Program-made: the position numbers and the translations under genes | Assembly (NCBI GenBank): GCA_911728435.2 | Contig: OU452211.1 | Location: 1,736,001-1,800,000, forward strand | Direction: 5' to 3' | Source: Apoderus coryli | Taxonomy: Eukaryota; Arthropoda; Insecta; Coleoptera; Attelabidae | DNA: 64,000 nucleotides | The notes under the pieces: model-generated | Told to the model about the DNA's origin: nothing | Databases searched by the model: none | What the model saw: the letters and a program-made list of their open reading frames with translations, nothing else | Part shown: in pieces, positions 21,636 through 34,012 of the stretch | Numbering within the stretch: position 1 is the stretch's first letter | Layout of the letters: every line of letters begins with the position of its first letter

Positions 21636-24398
21636 ATTAAAAAACTGTACAAGAAACCACTTTTCACTTAATAGTTTGTATTGATGCTTTTAAATTGAAT
21701 CGTTTAGTTGAAGGAAGTTTTTCCTGCTGTATTATACGATTATTGAGTTTATGGAAGTGTTCAAATCAGCTGCATAAAATAAAATTTGGTTTTGTGAAGA
21801 TCAAAAAATAAAAGATACTCCTGCCTTCTGAAAAGCTTTAAATAAACTTTGGGTTTTGAAGACTTATAAATAAAACTAGGTATTAGGGGTTGTTCTAGAC
21901 ACATTTCTATATTATATTTTTCAGTGTATACTTAGTTAGCATAGAGTAAATTTGCTCAAAATGCACACCTATTCTATGTTGCACCTCAAACAAAAACACC
22001 CAAAGCAGTAAGACCTTCTCGTAATTTTAATGATGTTCAAGTTGTCTAACATAAAAACTCATTTTTGATGTTTGTTTATGTGAATTAAACGACAGGTGTG
22101 TAAGTAAGATTCATAATAACAAAGTCTTTGTCTGTGCACAAATGAGACCTGGTTTACTAGATAATATCTGTTACATAAATATGAAACTCCTTTGTGTTTA
22201 TTGTGCTAAAGATTATTTTTATTATGTAAGCTCTATACGTTTGAAGATGAAAGTAAACTGTTTTGGTTTCACTTAGATATCTTTTATGTGAGTTGAGATT
22301 AAACAAAAAAGATCAAATGACGTACAAAGAAGCTATGGTTACATAGTGCAAGATGACACAAAATAATAGCATTGGGATCCTTGGAATCGTAGAGCAAATA
22401 TTTAAAGTTTTGTTTATTTTTATGATAATTCAAAAACTATTTCTGTAACTTACTTAACGCTGCTTTATATATTATTATCACCCTGTATACCTACTTTGAA
22501 ACTGCTATAATATTTTTAATCTTCATACTCAATACCGAAATAGCCAAAAAATAATACCTAATGTATCTCATTTTCATTCTAAACACACTTCTACAGTTAG
22601 TTATTAATAAGACCACGATTTGCTGTATTATTAGAAATAACCTAATGTACTGATTTAATATTTATCTATTATTATAAAATTTATATTAAATAAATACTCC
22701 CGAAAAAAATGTGATTAACAAACACAATGTTTACATTGTCATATTTATAATAATTATAATTATATACAAGCCAAAAAAACTATTTTTTTTTAAATATATC
22801 CACTATGTTAAAATTATTATATACGCCATTGTTTTTTTTATTTGTATTAACATTTTTATTAACCAGAAACATTGTTTCAATTTTTTTAACAGCACATTCA
22901 TAGCTAGACTTTTAACTTTTCATATTCACTAAACAGAGTTTTAGTGTTGTTTTCTGGCACGACTAGCCGTTAATGTAAAAATCCAGTGGCGGGTAAAAAT
23001 AATACTATCTGAAATAAACCTTACTATTCCAGGCAGGAAACTTGCCATTGTTGTTTTGAATGTGATTGTTTTAAATTTATATTTTTGAGGAAGCTTACGT
23101 AGAATAAACGAAACGTTGCTCAAATTTCAGCTCAGTCGGAAAGATGTTGGGAAAATCTTATTTTTAACAAACAAGGAGAAATCTAGCGAAACCCTTGGCC
23201 AGGACAAGTACTAAGGAAACCATTTAATGGTTACTTAATCTTGAATTTTGCGCCCAATTAAAGGAGGCTTACGCAGTAGATCAATTTCAATTATTCTGTA
23301 TATAATAGCCGCCTTAGCGTCGGCGTCGCCGCCTATGCGTCGGTGTCTAAAATTAACTCTTCCTTTCGGATTTTCAGATGACGCTCGACGTTGTTAGCAG
23401 GAAGGACGTCGTCGTAGTAAGGTGCGCTGGCACCAAAATATCATAATATTATGTATATAGTTAAAATGTAACTATACATATATCTTATTTTCCTTTTTTT
23501 TTATTTTATTATGTCGCTTGCTGGAAAATATGTACCTATCGTTTTCTTTTCTTCTTTTTCCTGAACTTGGTTTCCGTCTGGATATTTCGGTATTTACCTG
23601 ATGCTCACGACTGATGTGCGGTCTAGAATAGCATAAGATACATTTAAATGTGTTTTTCACGTTTAAAAATGATGGATTTCAATCGAAAAATGCGACTGTA
23701 TTTATTTATATAGTAATTCTTAATTGATTTTCAGATTATTATCGAAAATTATTGGGACGTCGGTCATAGGGCTTTTTATAAAAAGAAATCTCTTTTGCGC
23801 TACGCCAAGCTTTCGGGTCTAACTTTATTCCCTTCATCAAAGGCGACCACGAACATTTACACTAATGTCATAGAAATGTACCTACTGTCAGAGATAAAAT
23901 CAACATTAAACTTTAAAACCATACAACTGTAGCTTTTACTTTCCAAACCAACCTCATCTCCCGGGGATTTTGATTGCAAAATATTTTCAAACAGCACTTT
24001 TCTAAAGACCATTTTACCATTTAGTGTTGAAAGAACAATTTCCTTCTAATGCAATTTAAAATTTCCGGAAAATTCCAAATACATTGTAGAATGTGACCTA
24101 GAAATTACTATTCCATTAACGGTAAGATTGTCTATTGTTTGAAGACGGGCCAGTTTGGCGTTGTTCTTGCTGGCAAATAGTTTTGAACGAACAAAACTAG
24201 ATTTTTTTTTTAATTTTAATTATATTTCAGCTAACGAAAGTTGGACTGCATAAAAGTAAAAATCGAATTAAATCAAATTTCATTTTTAAACTGCTCTTGG
24301 AAACGGTCTTACAATAGTAGTTATAACAGATCAAACATGTTGATAAGAAGTACCAAACAGCAGTTGTAAACATGGATTGCGTGTTTCCAATACCATTC
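21636..24398. other. GRIP intron 2 DNA, no recognised gene
   Basis: About 2.8 kb of AT-rich DNA. A CACCCTGTA motif lies near 22480. Around 23310-23350 there is a short GC-rich run with repeated gcgtcgg/gcgtcgc words. Open frames at 22711-22932 and 22941-23123 are low complexity and have no motif. Confidence 0.4.
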
Positions 24399-24581
24399 CT
24401 GAAGAATTCGTTTCGCTCTTGTTATGAGCTCGTCATCTACAAATATCGGCCTACATTTAAGCACAATAGGATACACAACAGTAGACACATGTAAACACGT
24501 ATCATCTACATGTACATAGTAATGCATACCCTATACCATGCAGACGACGAGCTCATAACAAGAGCGAAACGAATTCGTCAG
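24399..24581. repeat. Inverted repeat with about 40-bp arms
   Basis: The left arm, gaattcgtttcgctcttgtt and onward to gagctcgtc (24399-24440), recurs inverted at 24540-24581 with about five mismatches. The intervening loop is about 100 bp. This is a MITE-like fold-back or a hairpin-forming locus, and no protein is coded. Confidence 0.7.
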
Positions 24582-26513
24582 TATTTGTCGACCCATGCCT
24601 CAGTCTGGTTCTATTGAATTAGACTGGGGCCCTGCTAAATTAAACTAAATTCCTTGTGTAGGTAAAACCAACATTTTAGTCCGCTTTGCCACGAAATTAT
24701 TTTCATTCTTCCATAACTTTTCTATTTCTCTAAATTTCCCTAAATTCAAATGTTTATTATTAGTAAAGTGAAAAAGAAGAAGAGCAATAATTTAATTAAT
24801 ACGTCAAATTCCTTCAAACAATGTGCCTACCGGATATGGAAACCAAAAATAATTTTCCTTACGTTTTTTTTTTACTTTTACGAACAACGAGATGGTGTAT
24901 AAGCAAATTGCTTTGCATCTGTGAAATAATTAAATTGCGTGCTTTTATCTTAAGTATAAATTTGTCAGAAGACATGAGGGAAAAAAGAAGACTGGTGTAT
25001 ACGGCTGAGGCTATTTTCGTAAGGAAATTATTAAAACGAGGAACAAAAGAGAAATTCACAACAAATTGGTTAAACAAGTTGTAAAACATTACGCTAGTCT
25101 GTTACCTACCCACTTGTTGTTGCTTTAAAGGAAATTAGGGTCGTATGATTATACACGGGATTTTTTTTACTGTGTGAGAAGAAATTTGGAATACCCTGTG
25201 GAGCGCAACAGCTATAGCATCTATTGTCAACTGGAATCTCATTGAAACCTGATCTTTTCTGAGCATTTAGTTGTTTAAATCACGACATTATGTCTATGTT
25301 TGTTGGAGATATACTGTTTTAAAGCGAACGTTGAAAAAAGCACAACAAATAAACAAAAAAAGGTAAGTTTAATCAGAATTAAAAAAAAAAATGAACAAAT
25401 TTGAAATGACTTTATTTAGTCGATTTGTATATGCTCAAATTCAAAATCTACATTGAATTATAGTTATTACAGATTTTAAAGAGATGCATTATTGATCCAA
25501 AAATATATACCTGTTCTACCACCTAACCATAATACAATACAATAATTACAAAATAATGATACAAATAAAAAGAAAACAACAACAGTAAGAATATTGTACA
25601 TAAAAAGTTGGTGCGACAATAACTGATATCGAAAACATTACAGTCTTCGTAAATTATGCAACAAGCACTTTTTAGTTAATTAACAAGAAATCCCTTTGGG
25701 ATTTTCCAGTCGTCTTGTGGTAAGATTTTTTTACAAAAATAAAAAAAAATAAACTGTTGCCCTCGAGGCACGAATAGCTCTCCATATTTAAGTGTAAAAG
25801 TAATAATTTTATGACCTTTTTGTCATTTATGTAAATTTAATAAATTTTTGTTTTGTTTTAGACATCAGCTATTTTTTTTTTAATTATCGGGTTTTGTGCC
25901 TTTTTCTTCTCTTTGGAGGCACTATTTATACGCAGATATTTTATTTTTCAGATCTAGGCCAAGTTCTTGAACGCAAATTAATTGATTTTTTTTAGTTTTA
26001 TTATAAAATTTATTTTGCCCCCTTTTCTACTATTTACGAACGCCTATGTAAACAAAATTGGTAAGATGTTTTTTCTAACACGACAGACAAATTGCTTGTG
26101 TCAAATAGTTTATTATTTTCTTTGTTTACATTAATAGTCTAAAAGTTTTCGGCATTATTTTCATGTTTAAGATCAATTTCTATCAACATGTTGTATATTG
26201 TAGTGTTATAAAATGGTTATTCCATATAGTTGTAGTAAATTTAGAAGTTGTCCTGTATTTAAAGTAATTTTAATGAAAAAGTGATAATAACCTAAAGTGA
26301 CAGTGTCATGAAAGCCGTTAGATGGATGGATGTGATCATATGTTGGTGAATAGACCAAGAAATAGTTGATATCTGCCTCTGCGTCGCACACAAAATTAAC
26401 TGTGTAGATGTAATTAAATTAATTAATAAAATAGTGAGACCGTATTAAATCCCCTTGAAAAGTACCCGTTGGGATGCAGCAAAAAACAAATTTTCTATAT
26501 AGACAGACAGGCG
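24582..26513. other. GRIP intron 2 DNA, no recognised gene
   Basis: AT-rich sequence with many poly-T and poly-A runs. No coding stretch recognised. The open frames near 24821-25089 on both strands overlap each other and carry no motif. Confidence 0.4.
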
Positions 26514-26647
26514 GCTGCACCTTCGGTGCAGCTTTAAGTTAAGTGACATAGTTAAGCTTTAAGTTAAGTGACATAGAGCAGGTTTTCGACGACAAAGACA
26601 GCACTATCAGAAATTATAAGGATTAAATCAGAAATTATAAGGATTAA
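26514..26647. repeat. Small hairpin followed by two consecutive tandem duplications
   Basis: A hairpin (gctgcacc, loop ttc, ggtgcagc; 26514-26532) is followed by a 25-bp unit present twice (gctttaagttaagtgacata at 26531 and 26556). A 21-bp unit is then also present twice (atcagaaattataaggatta at 26606 and 26627). Both duplications are exact or nearly so, so they are recent. Confidence 0.7.
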
Positions 26648-27397
26648 TTAATGATCTCACATGTGCTTCAATTTAATATACCTATACCTATCTAAACTGA
26701 TAAATTCAAAGCACATCGCTTTGCAGAAAAATTGTTCTTACACATCGCGTATTTGACATTTAACTTCAAAGACTTTCAACTCAAATTACAAAACTATTTT
26801 GGCTTCTACGAAGATAAAACTACATCAGCAAATGTACAACAAAAGCATTTAATTTGTACGTGGATACGAAACTTTAATTTTAGCTGTCAAATCCACACCT
26901 GTTTTCGTCCATTACTAAACAAATAACCCGGAACGCTTTTGTTTAGTTAAAACACCTGGAATGTTTATTTAACTGGAAACATTCGTAAAGTAGAACTAAA
27001 ACTTTGTATTTTCCCATTTGGTGGCCGAAACTGCCACTTTTTATATAGTAACAAAAAAATAACACTTGATTGCATAGCAGACTTAGTAGATTCAAGTGTG
27101 ATAAATGCGTGGAAGTTTCAAATAAATGTTTCATTACAAAAATAATGTCTACAGGGTGCTCCAGAAAATGTGGGAAATCTCTCAGACGCGCAAAAATAAT
27201 GCCCTAAAATAGGCGTCACTATTGAAATCAATTTTCGTCAAAAAAATTTGATATAATGGACACTAGTGAGGGTGCTTAAAACAATGTCTTTAAATCTAAA
27301 TTAGCTCTTTTAGTTTACCAGGGACGGACTAAGTTCTACATCTTAACGCTTAAATTTTCAACACACTTTGTTTCTAAAATAGGTGGTCAAAATTTGT
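26648..27397. other. GRIP intron 2 DNA with mariner-type end motif
   Basis: No gene recognised. TACAGGGTGCTCC lies near 27151. Near 27368, aaaataggtggtcaaaattt matches the repeat ends also seen at 15.8 kb and 37.6 kb. Confidence 0.4.
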
Positions 27398-29735
27398 AAT
27401 AGGATATAATGGAGTTGTTACTTCTTGTCCGGCCAGCGTTTGTGAACTGTGTTTCACCCGGCATATTGCCTGTTCACGCTAGATGTCGCCAATCTCAATC
27501 AATTCTCGTGCTAGTATAAGCTCTTTATGAATGTTGGAAATGAAAACTGAAAGTAATTTAAGCATTTTTTGCACCTAAATTAATTAAAGACAGCTTTGCC
27601 AAGCTCCATTATTTTACATTATTACTTTTTTAAAAATAAGCTACAAAAAAGTTAGTTACGTCGATGTTGTGGTTTCTTACATTTTTATGGAAAGCGATAA
27701 ATTGCAAGTTAATGGTAGATTCAAATCAAAATAACGCTTACCAGAAAACAAAATGAAAAATGAAAGTTGCCGTGGAAATTCGAAATTAAAATAAGAAAAT
27801 TCATAACAATTGTTCAAATTGCCCTCCATTGACAGTAATGCACATTCTACATCTTTCAACTAATGAATTTGTAGCTCTAATAAGGATATTATGATCGTTT
27901 CTTATTTGATCGTATTGATTCGAGTTTAAATGCCCATTAATTACGACCAACGGCAATAATTGATTGTTAAACAAGCCTCGCCAAACATTGATACTAAAAC
28001 GTTCTTGAAAATTTCGCGGCCTAATAGCACGAGGTTTGTTTAACGACCATACATGTTCATTATGGTTTGTATTTATGCCATCTCTAGTAAAAGTTCCTTC
28101 ATCTGACCAGAGCACTTTCTCTAAAGATCTTCTTTATTAATTAACTTTTTTGTAGCTTATAATTTGGCTTGTCAAAGCTGTCCTTAATTAATTTAGGTGT
28201 AAAAATTACCCAGATGCCCCCTATATCTACGCCAATGGACAGTTAATGAAAGCCAAAATAATGGAGATTATTTTATGTTATCGGTCCTCAAATGCATGTA
28301 AAATATTGTCGAAATCGGTTGAAATGAAATGAACAAAAAAGTGAATTTGACCACTAAATTTAGACATGGGTTCAATGGCAAAAAATGCTTAAATTACTTT
28401 CAGGAATCTCCAGTTTTCGCTTGTTGCAACCATATTGAATCACCCGGTATAAATGTCGTTTTCAAATTATTATTATCTGATGAACACTACGCTGTATAGC
28501 ATGGCAGTTCTCGCTAACAGGTTCATTTGATTTTTGCATTTAATTTAATTAAATTCAGTCAGGAAAGTTGTCTAGACAATTTAAACTTTCATTTACTGTT
28601 GAGAATTACTCCGGAAAACTATCAGAAATTAAATTTGGATTAACATAAAATTATTTTACTAAGAAATGCGACATGAATTAAATTCAAAATTAGACGTTTA
28701 TTTTGCTTTTGCGTATGGTAAACATATCGAAGGAAGATGCCTGCTAAGCCTTTTCAATATGGTCAAGACCTCGGTCAAGACTAGTGAGTAAGTTTTCTTT
28801 TTGTGGCAATACACAAATTCCCTTCAATGAGTTCTGGAAATCGTTAAAATAATTAAAACAAATGGACGCTCTACATATATACCACCATAAATTACACACC
28901 ATGACATTTAATGTATCCATTTTGTTATGGTGAATCTCTCAAGTCACGTCATGGAGTTCTTCTAATTTATGTTTATTAATAATATAACACAACCAGACGT
29001 TGAGCATGAACCATCAAATATTATTTTTGGTCATTACCCAGTATTATTAGAATAGATTCGAAATTATCAACACCTGGAGGCTTATTATATACCTAGTGGA
29101 TTTAACAGCACGCCGGAGTTGTGACTTTGTTTTCCTTTTTTTGGACAAATCTGCCATTGCCGTTGCCAAGGCAATTTGGCAATGGTTTACAAAGCTTAAT
29201 TTTGTTATGTAGTTGAAAGCTCTATTTCAATGAAAATTATAATTTAGATACTATACCTGAACGCTCATTTTCTTAAAATGGATTACATTATTTTGGTATC
29301 ATATTTCTTTATGCAAAAGTTGTAGTTTTCATGAGAAAATATCCTCACGGCTTCCAGCTGGCTTAACTTGTATCCATCTTAAGAGGGACACCCCGTATAT
29401 TATACAAAATTGCTTGGTTTGGGTGCTAGAGGGCTTCGAAAATTACAGGGTGTTTAAAAGCTAAGTCACAACAAATTATCTACCCATATTTTTTGTAAAT
29501 AGCTAATTCAATTTAGAAACTATTCACTCTCTTTCAACATTTTATTTTGTCGAACAGTTTAGAGACAAAAAAATATTTTCTAAATCCTTTCAAACCTGAA
29601 TCAGTACTTAATTATTATACAAGGAGAGAGATGTTTTTGGCGACATCTAGCGTGAACAGGCAATATGCCGGGTGAAACACAGTTCACAAACGATGGCCGG
29701 ACAAGAAGTAACAACTCCATTATATCCTAGTGCCA
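27398..29735. mobile_element. Composite region between inverted repeats 2.2 kb apart
   Basis: About 95 bp at 27398-27492 (starting with aggatataatggagttgtt) recur inverted at about 29638-29735, almost unchanged, down to agatgtcgcc. Between them lie a Tc1-like transposase fragment and repeated words such as agtaatttaagcattttttg near 27550 and, inverted, near 28384. The latter probably mark the ends of an inner element. The region looks like an older element with a second insertion inside it. Confidence 0.5.
27801..28135 (-). pseudogene. Tc1-like transposase fragment
   Basis: The minus strand reads LWSDEGTFTRDGINTNHNEH, VWSLNKPRAIRPRNFQERFS and INVWRGLFNNQLLPLVVING. This is the region around the first catalytic Asp (SDEGTF) of a Tc1/mariner-family transposase, with the typical HxWxxxNP and NVWxGL signatures. 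The N-terminal DNA-binding part and the following catalytic residues are absent. Inverted words near 27640 (aagctacaaaaaagttag) and 28141 flank the fragment and probably belong to the parent element's repeats. Confidence 0.78.
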
Positions 29736-30975
29736 ACACTAGATGCGCCCGTATCCCCTCGCAGGGAGGCTTTATTTAAGAATTGCTTGTTACATAAAGC
29801 AACAAGACTTTAAGTTATGATGGAAATTTGTTTCACACTACCATGCTTTCACCAGACGGCCATTTCGTCGATCCACGACTCATCAGTGGTGATCGGCAGG
29901 CAGTGTGACCCAAATTCTTTAATTAATTTAGGTGCAAAAAATGCTTAAATTACTTTCAGTTTTCATTTGTGCAACCATAATGAATCTCCCTGTATATCTA
30001 CATGATTTTATTTTCTAGTTTCAATATTATATGCATAAATACTTGCAAAATATTATAATGGATATTGAAATCTTCCTCAACCTAATTAGTTATTTAATAT
30101 TAAAGGATTATACTGTATGAAAACCATCAACTGCATTGTTATAGGTATCAGGGGTTTATAAATGTTGGACAAGAGGCTTAAATCATGTTGTTACTGAATT
30201 TTAATAGACCTGCAACATTTATATACCAAATAATATACCAGAGAAATACGCACATTAAAATTTTGTTTCTTTAAAGTTCTATTTTAGCTCTGTATATCTA
30301 CATTTCAGTCGCTTTTTTGACAGAAGGATATTGACTAGATATTGTACACCCCGTAGACCCAAGGGTTTTCGGGGTCGCTGAAAATCGAAAAATCAACCCT
30401 AGTATCCTATAAACTAATTGTCAGATTCTCATAATTATAGAAAACTATATATGTTAGGTGCGTGCCAAATAATTTTTGACGGATATCTATGTGACAATGT
30501 ACATTCTTCGTAGAAAACCTAAGAGAAATTTAAAAATCATGTATACAGGGTGTGTTAAATTAAAATTGTGCTGTCCACTCCAGTCCTGTTGATCGAAATC
30601 AGCGCATTCATTAAGCATAAAACTAATTAACAGACTCAAACTGCACCTCAATACAATGCATATAATAGAGTAGTTTGTTAATGTGACTAATATAACAACA
30701 TGAATATAACAAGACTGTTCCCACTATTATAAAGGACTGAAATTTCAATTAAGTTAGCCGGTAATTAAAAGTTATTTATATCGTTTCTGCTTCTTTAATT
30801 TCAATAGCACACATCTATAATACGACACTAACAACATTAATTTTAGTTTAATATGACGCCAATAAACCCATTAACTCTTCTATTTATATTATTTTTTCTT
30901 TTATTATATTAAGTTCCGCGTATACGGGACGTTATCGTAAAACTCAAGCATCCAGATCCTTGCACAAATCAGCAT
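29736..30975. other. GRIP intron 2 DNA with scattered element ends
   Basis: Near 29880-29910 the minus strand reads PITTDESWIDEMAVW. This faintly resembles the first catalytic region of a mariner transposase, but it is too short to be sure. TACAGGGTG occurs near 30543 and CCCTGTATATC near 29990. No gene is seen. Confidence 0.35.
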
Positions 30976-31620
30976 GATGTATTACAGAGCCAGCAAATTA
31001 GCCGAGCTTGTCCACATTTTAACGGCTATATTTTTCCGATCAGACAAGTATGACGCAATCCAGCCATTGACCGCACCACGAATTCCCATATCGGACAATT
31101 TGCTCCTCAGAAAATCTCCATCGACAGTATCAAAGGCCCTAGACAGGTCAAAACACAACGAAACAACGTAATTGCCTCCATCAGCGAGATCATGCACGTG
31201 CTGGACATATTCAGTCACACAAGTCTCGGTAGAAAGTCCCGACCTAAAACCATGCTGAGAAGTAGTAATTATGTGACACTGACTCAGGAAATTCATAATT
31301 TTGACAGACACAATCTTCTCAAACACCTTTGAAATAACGCTTAACAACGCTATAGGTCTATAATTTTCAATGTCACTCTCACTTCCCTTTTTATAAATTG
31401 GCACGATAATAGACTCTTTTAATTTTGACGGGAAGGTACCTGAGCATATCGAGGCATTAAAAATATGACATAAGTAAGGAGCAAACTCCGCCGCGCGGAG
31501 GCAATCCTCGTATATTAAGTAATTTTTTTCATCAACAAAAGGGTAAAAAGCAAACGCTTTTAACACGCTTTTTTCACACAAACTAGTGTGTGGAAAGGCA
31601 GGGATATTCTCTAATGGCAT
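30976..31620 (-). pseudogene. LINE reverse transcriptase N-terminal half
   Basis: One open minus-strand frame of about 212 codons covers the start of a non-LTR reverse transcriptase. Visible motifs are FPSKLKESIIVPIYKKGSE, IENYRPIALLSVISKVFEKI, SQHGFRSGLSTETCV and FDLSRAFDTVDGDFL (motif A, first catalytic Asp). The frame ends before motif B and the YADD box, so catalysis is impossible. The upstream linker is missing here, but a related linker lies at 34012-33554 on the same strand. The two are separated by a GRIP exon. Confidence 0.88.
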
Positions 31621-32767
31621 AGATCCGACACCATAAATAAAATGACCTTACTCGGTTTTTGTGCAAATTCTGGATTAATCATAAATAATGGTATTATACG
31701 CAATAATTCTGTTCAAAGTCATATATTTATCGATGCCATCCCTAGTTTTTCCGTTATATTACAAGGGTGGTTTGATAAGTCCATAATTTTAAAGAAAAAT
31801 ATTTTTCTTTCTGACGAAAAATTATTTTATTTTTCTCCATAATCTCGATACATTTAGTCCAATGTATCTGCAAAGATTTACGGCAAAAAAGTCAAATAAT
31901 AATTATGTTTTAAACCAGCTTAACGCAGCTATGATTTTAGGTCCTTATTAACCTGTAACTTCGGGAAAATTAATTTCAAAAGCCTCATCATACAGGTACA
32001 TTCTATTTGAAAGTTGTTTTACACGAAACTTTATGTTTTTTTTTTGTGTTAACATAAAAGCAACGAACTTGTTAAGTAGTAATGTTATTAAAATTTCCCC
32101 ATGTTTTGAATCTGCTTTTCATGTAATAATATGCTGTTCACCTCCATAGGGTATTAGGCGGTTTTACACCAGGTTACACAAGCGGGAGGCAAATCCTGAG
32201 TTTTTAAACCAGAAAATGAATTAAAGTTCGTTTGTTAACCGAATTAAAGTTCTATAGACTTTTATTATGTATAGAAAATATAATTTCATTCATTTTTAGT
32301 GTAATTGGCATATTATTCCTATGGATTATGAACATTATTATTTGTATATCATTCTAAACAATCTAGGAATTTCGAATGAAAGACGTCTACTCCACAATAC
32401 AAAATTCCCTATGATCAAATCATTATTTAATTTCAATTTTTTATTGGCCAATTTATATACATTGGCATGTCAAGATCAACTACACTTACAAAAATTACAA
32501 ATTAAACTAAATTCAAGATGTAAAACATTAAAAAAAATCAAAAACATTAAAAACACCAAAAAATAACAAATAAAGAAGAATACCGAATAAATAATATGCG
32601 GAGAAAACAGTGTTCTAAAAAACAGGGTGTCCAAGAAAAAAAAAACTTCTATGGAAAGGTCATAACAAGCGCGACAAAATATACGGGGTGTCCAAACATA
32701 AGTTTGTTATCAACGTTCTAATTTTTTTAATAATTAGTTTGTAAATCATTCAATAATCAAAACTTAC
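31621..32767. other. GRIP intron 2 DNA, no recognised gene
   Basis: AT-rich. Two neighbouring mariner-type ends (acagggtgtcc near 32623 and acggggtgtcc near 32683) lie in the same orientation just before the exon. Nothing coding is recognised. Confidence 0.4.
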
Positions 32768-32917
32768 CAGCTTTTAACGCAATTCCAAGGTGCTCGCCAG
32801 GTTTCTTTCGAATTTGCACAGTTGTGGTCAACATGCCCTGTCGCATCTCGTGCAATAGTGTGCTGGATGGTTTTCCTGAATCGGAATCGGAAAATGTAGG
32901 AGAGGTTGATTTTACTT
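32768..32917 (-). CDS. Grip: GRIP coding exon 2: linker and start of PDZ1
   Basis: This 150-bp exon has acceptor tttttttttgcag and donor gtaagt, phase 1 on both sides. It reads VKSTSPTFSDSDSGKPSST, then LLHEMRQGMLTTTVQIRKKP and GEHLGIALKA. The first half is a Ser-rich linker. The second half is the first two beta strands of PDZ1, with the carboxylate-binding loop HLGI where vertebrate GRIP has TLGL. It joins in frame to exon 18099 (KAG|GNPDLDP) and, upstream, to the MKLWK exon (LY|E|VKS). No frame break is visible. Confidence 0.9.
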
Positions 32918-33553
32918 CTGCAAAAAAAAAATTGATTGATTGATTCTTTGAATGAAGTTGTCTTTGGATTCATTCTAAACAATGAATCTAATTTCTAACT
33001 AACCAAAACTATTAGCTACAGGCGTTCGTTTACATAATAATAGATCCATAGAATAGTTAATAGAGGCTTTCTCTATAAAATCTGTGGTATGCCCTTTAAT
33101 TAGTAAATTTCAGTGTATTACATTCGCCAAATACATAGTCATTCATTACCGTATAGGCTGTGATATCCCCATACACTATATAGGCATAGAATGTGAGAGA
33201 GCAAATAAATACCTACCGATCTATTATGGTAATCATTCTAACAGTAAATTTTCAATACGATAATTAGACGATCTAAGACCAAATTTCTTTTGGGATGAAT
33301 CAGTTGTTATTTCAAATCACCCCCTGAATAAAATACTTAGTACCTATAAGGGGGTGATTTGTCAGGTCATTTTATGGAAAAATGTCCCCATTCACATACG
33401 TCCGGTTTCCAAATTACAAGGTGGGATTTCTTTGAAATTTGGAAGCACTGTTGCTAGAAATAGGGAGCTTATATGGCTCTCACAAAAAAAATGTTGTTAA
33501 ATAAATTTTTGCCGATGGGGCTTCCTTTTCGAGATACAAGGAATATTATTTTT
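32918..33553. other. GRIP intron 1 DNA with a dispersed repeat
   Basis: No gene. Near 33362 the segment caggtcattttat, then catacgtccggt, repeats the motif seen near 6676. Confidence 0.35.
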
Positions 33554-34012
33554 CTAAACGATATTTATTGGATCTGATATTTCAGTGCCCTGCTCGTCAA
33601 ACATAACACCAGGAATACGTGACCTTTGTTTTTTATTCTGAACAAACCTCCAAAGGTGTGCCGGATCGCCTTTTATTGAGTGTTGAATACGATTTATATA
33701 TATTCTGTATGCTTGCTCGATTTCTATCTTTATCCTTGATCTTAATAACCTGAACTTAGACAAGTAGTACGGTGCTCCAGAGGTCTTCCACTTGCATAGG
33801 CATTTATGTTTCTCTTTAATATACCTTATGAGATCCAAGGAATACCAACAGGGATAGGAATATTTTTTTGATCGTTGTTTAAAAATTGGAACAGTGATAT
33901 CCAAAATAGCTGTCAATCTATTCTGCCCGGCAACATTCACGTTCCGAAATTGGTTTAAAAAGGACCAGTCTTGGATAGAAATTAATTCATATAAAAGTGG
34001 ATAGTTGGTCAT
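33554..34012 (-). pseudogene. LINE linker region upstream of RT
   Basis: A 152-codon minus-strand frame has the character of the segment between endonuclease and reverse transcriptase in Jockey/CR1-type LINEs. It is basic, with a WYS-LDLIRYIKEKHKCLCKW stretch and KIEIEQAYRIYINRIQ. It ends with GDPAHLWRFVQNKKQRSRIP and a GTEISDPINIV segment that commonly precedes the RT domain. The RT itself does not follow; the next bases are intron-like. Confidence 0.75.

Noticed and set aside
22711..22932. 73-codon plus-strand frame rich in Ile, Lys and Phe
   Set aside because: Composition is that of random AT-rich DNA; no motif, no splice context.
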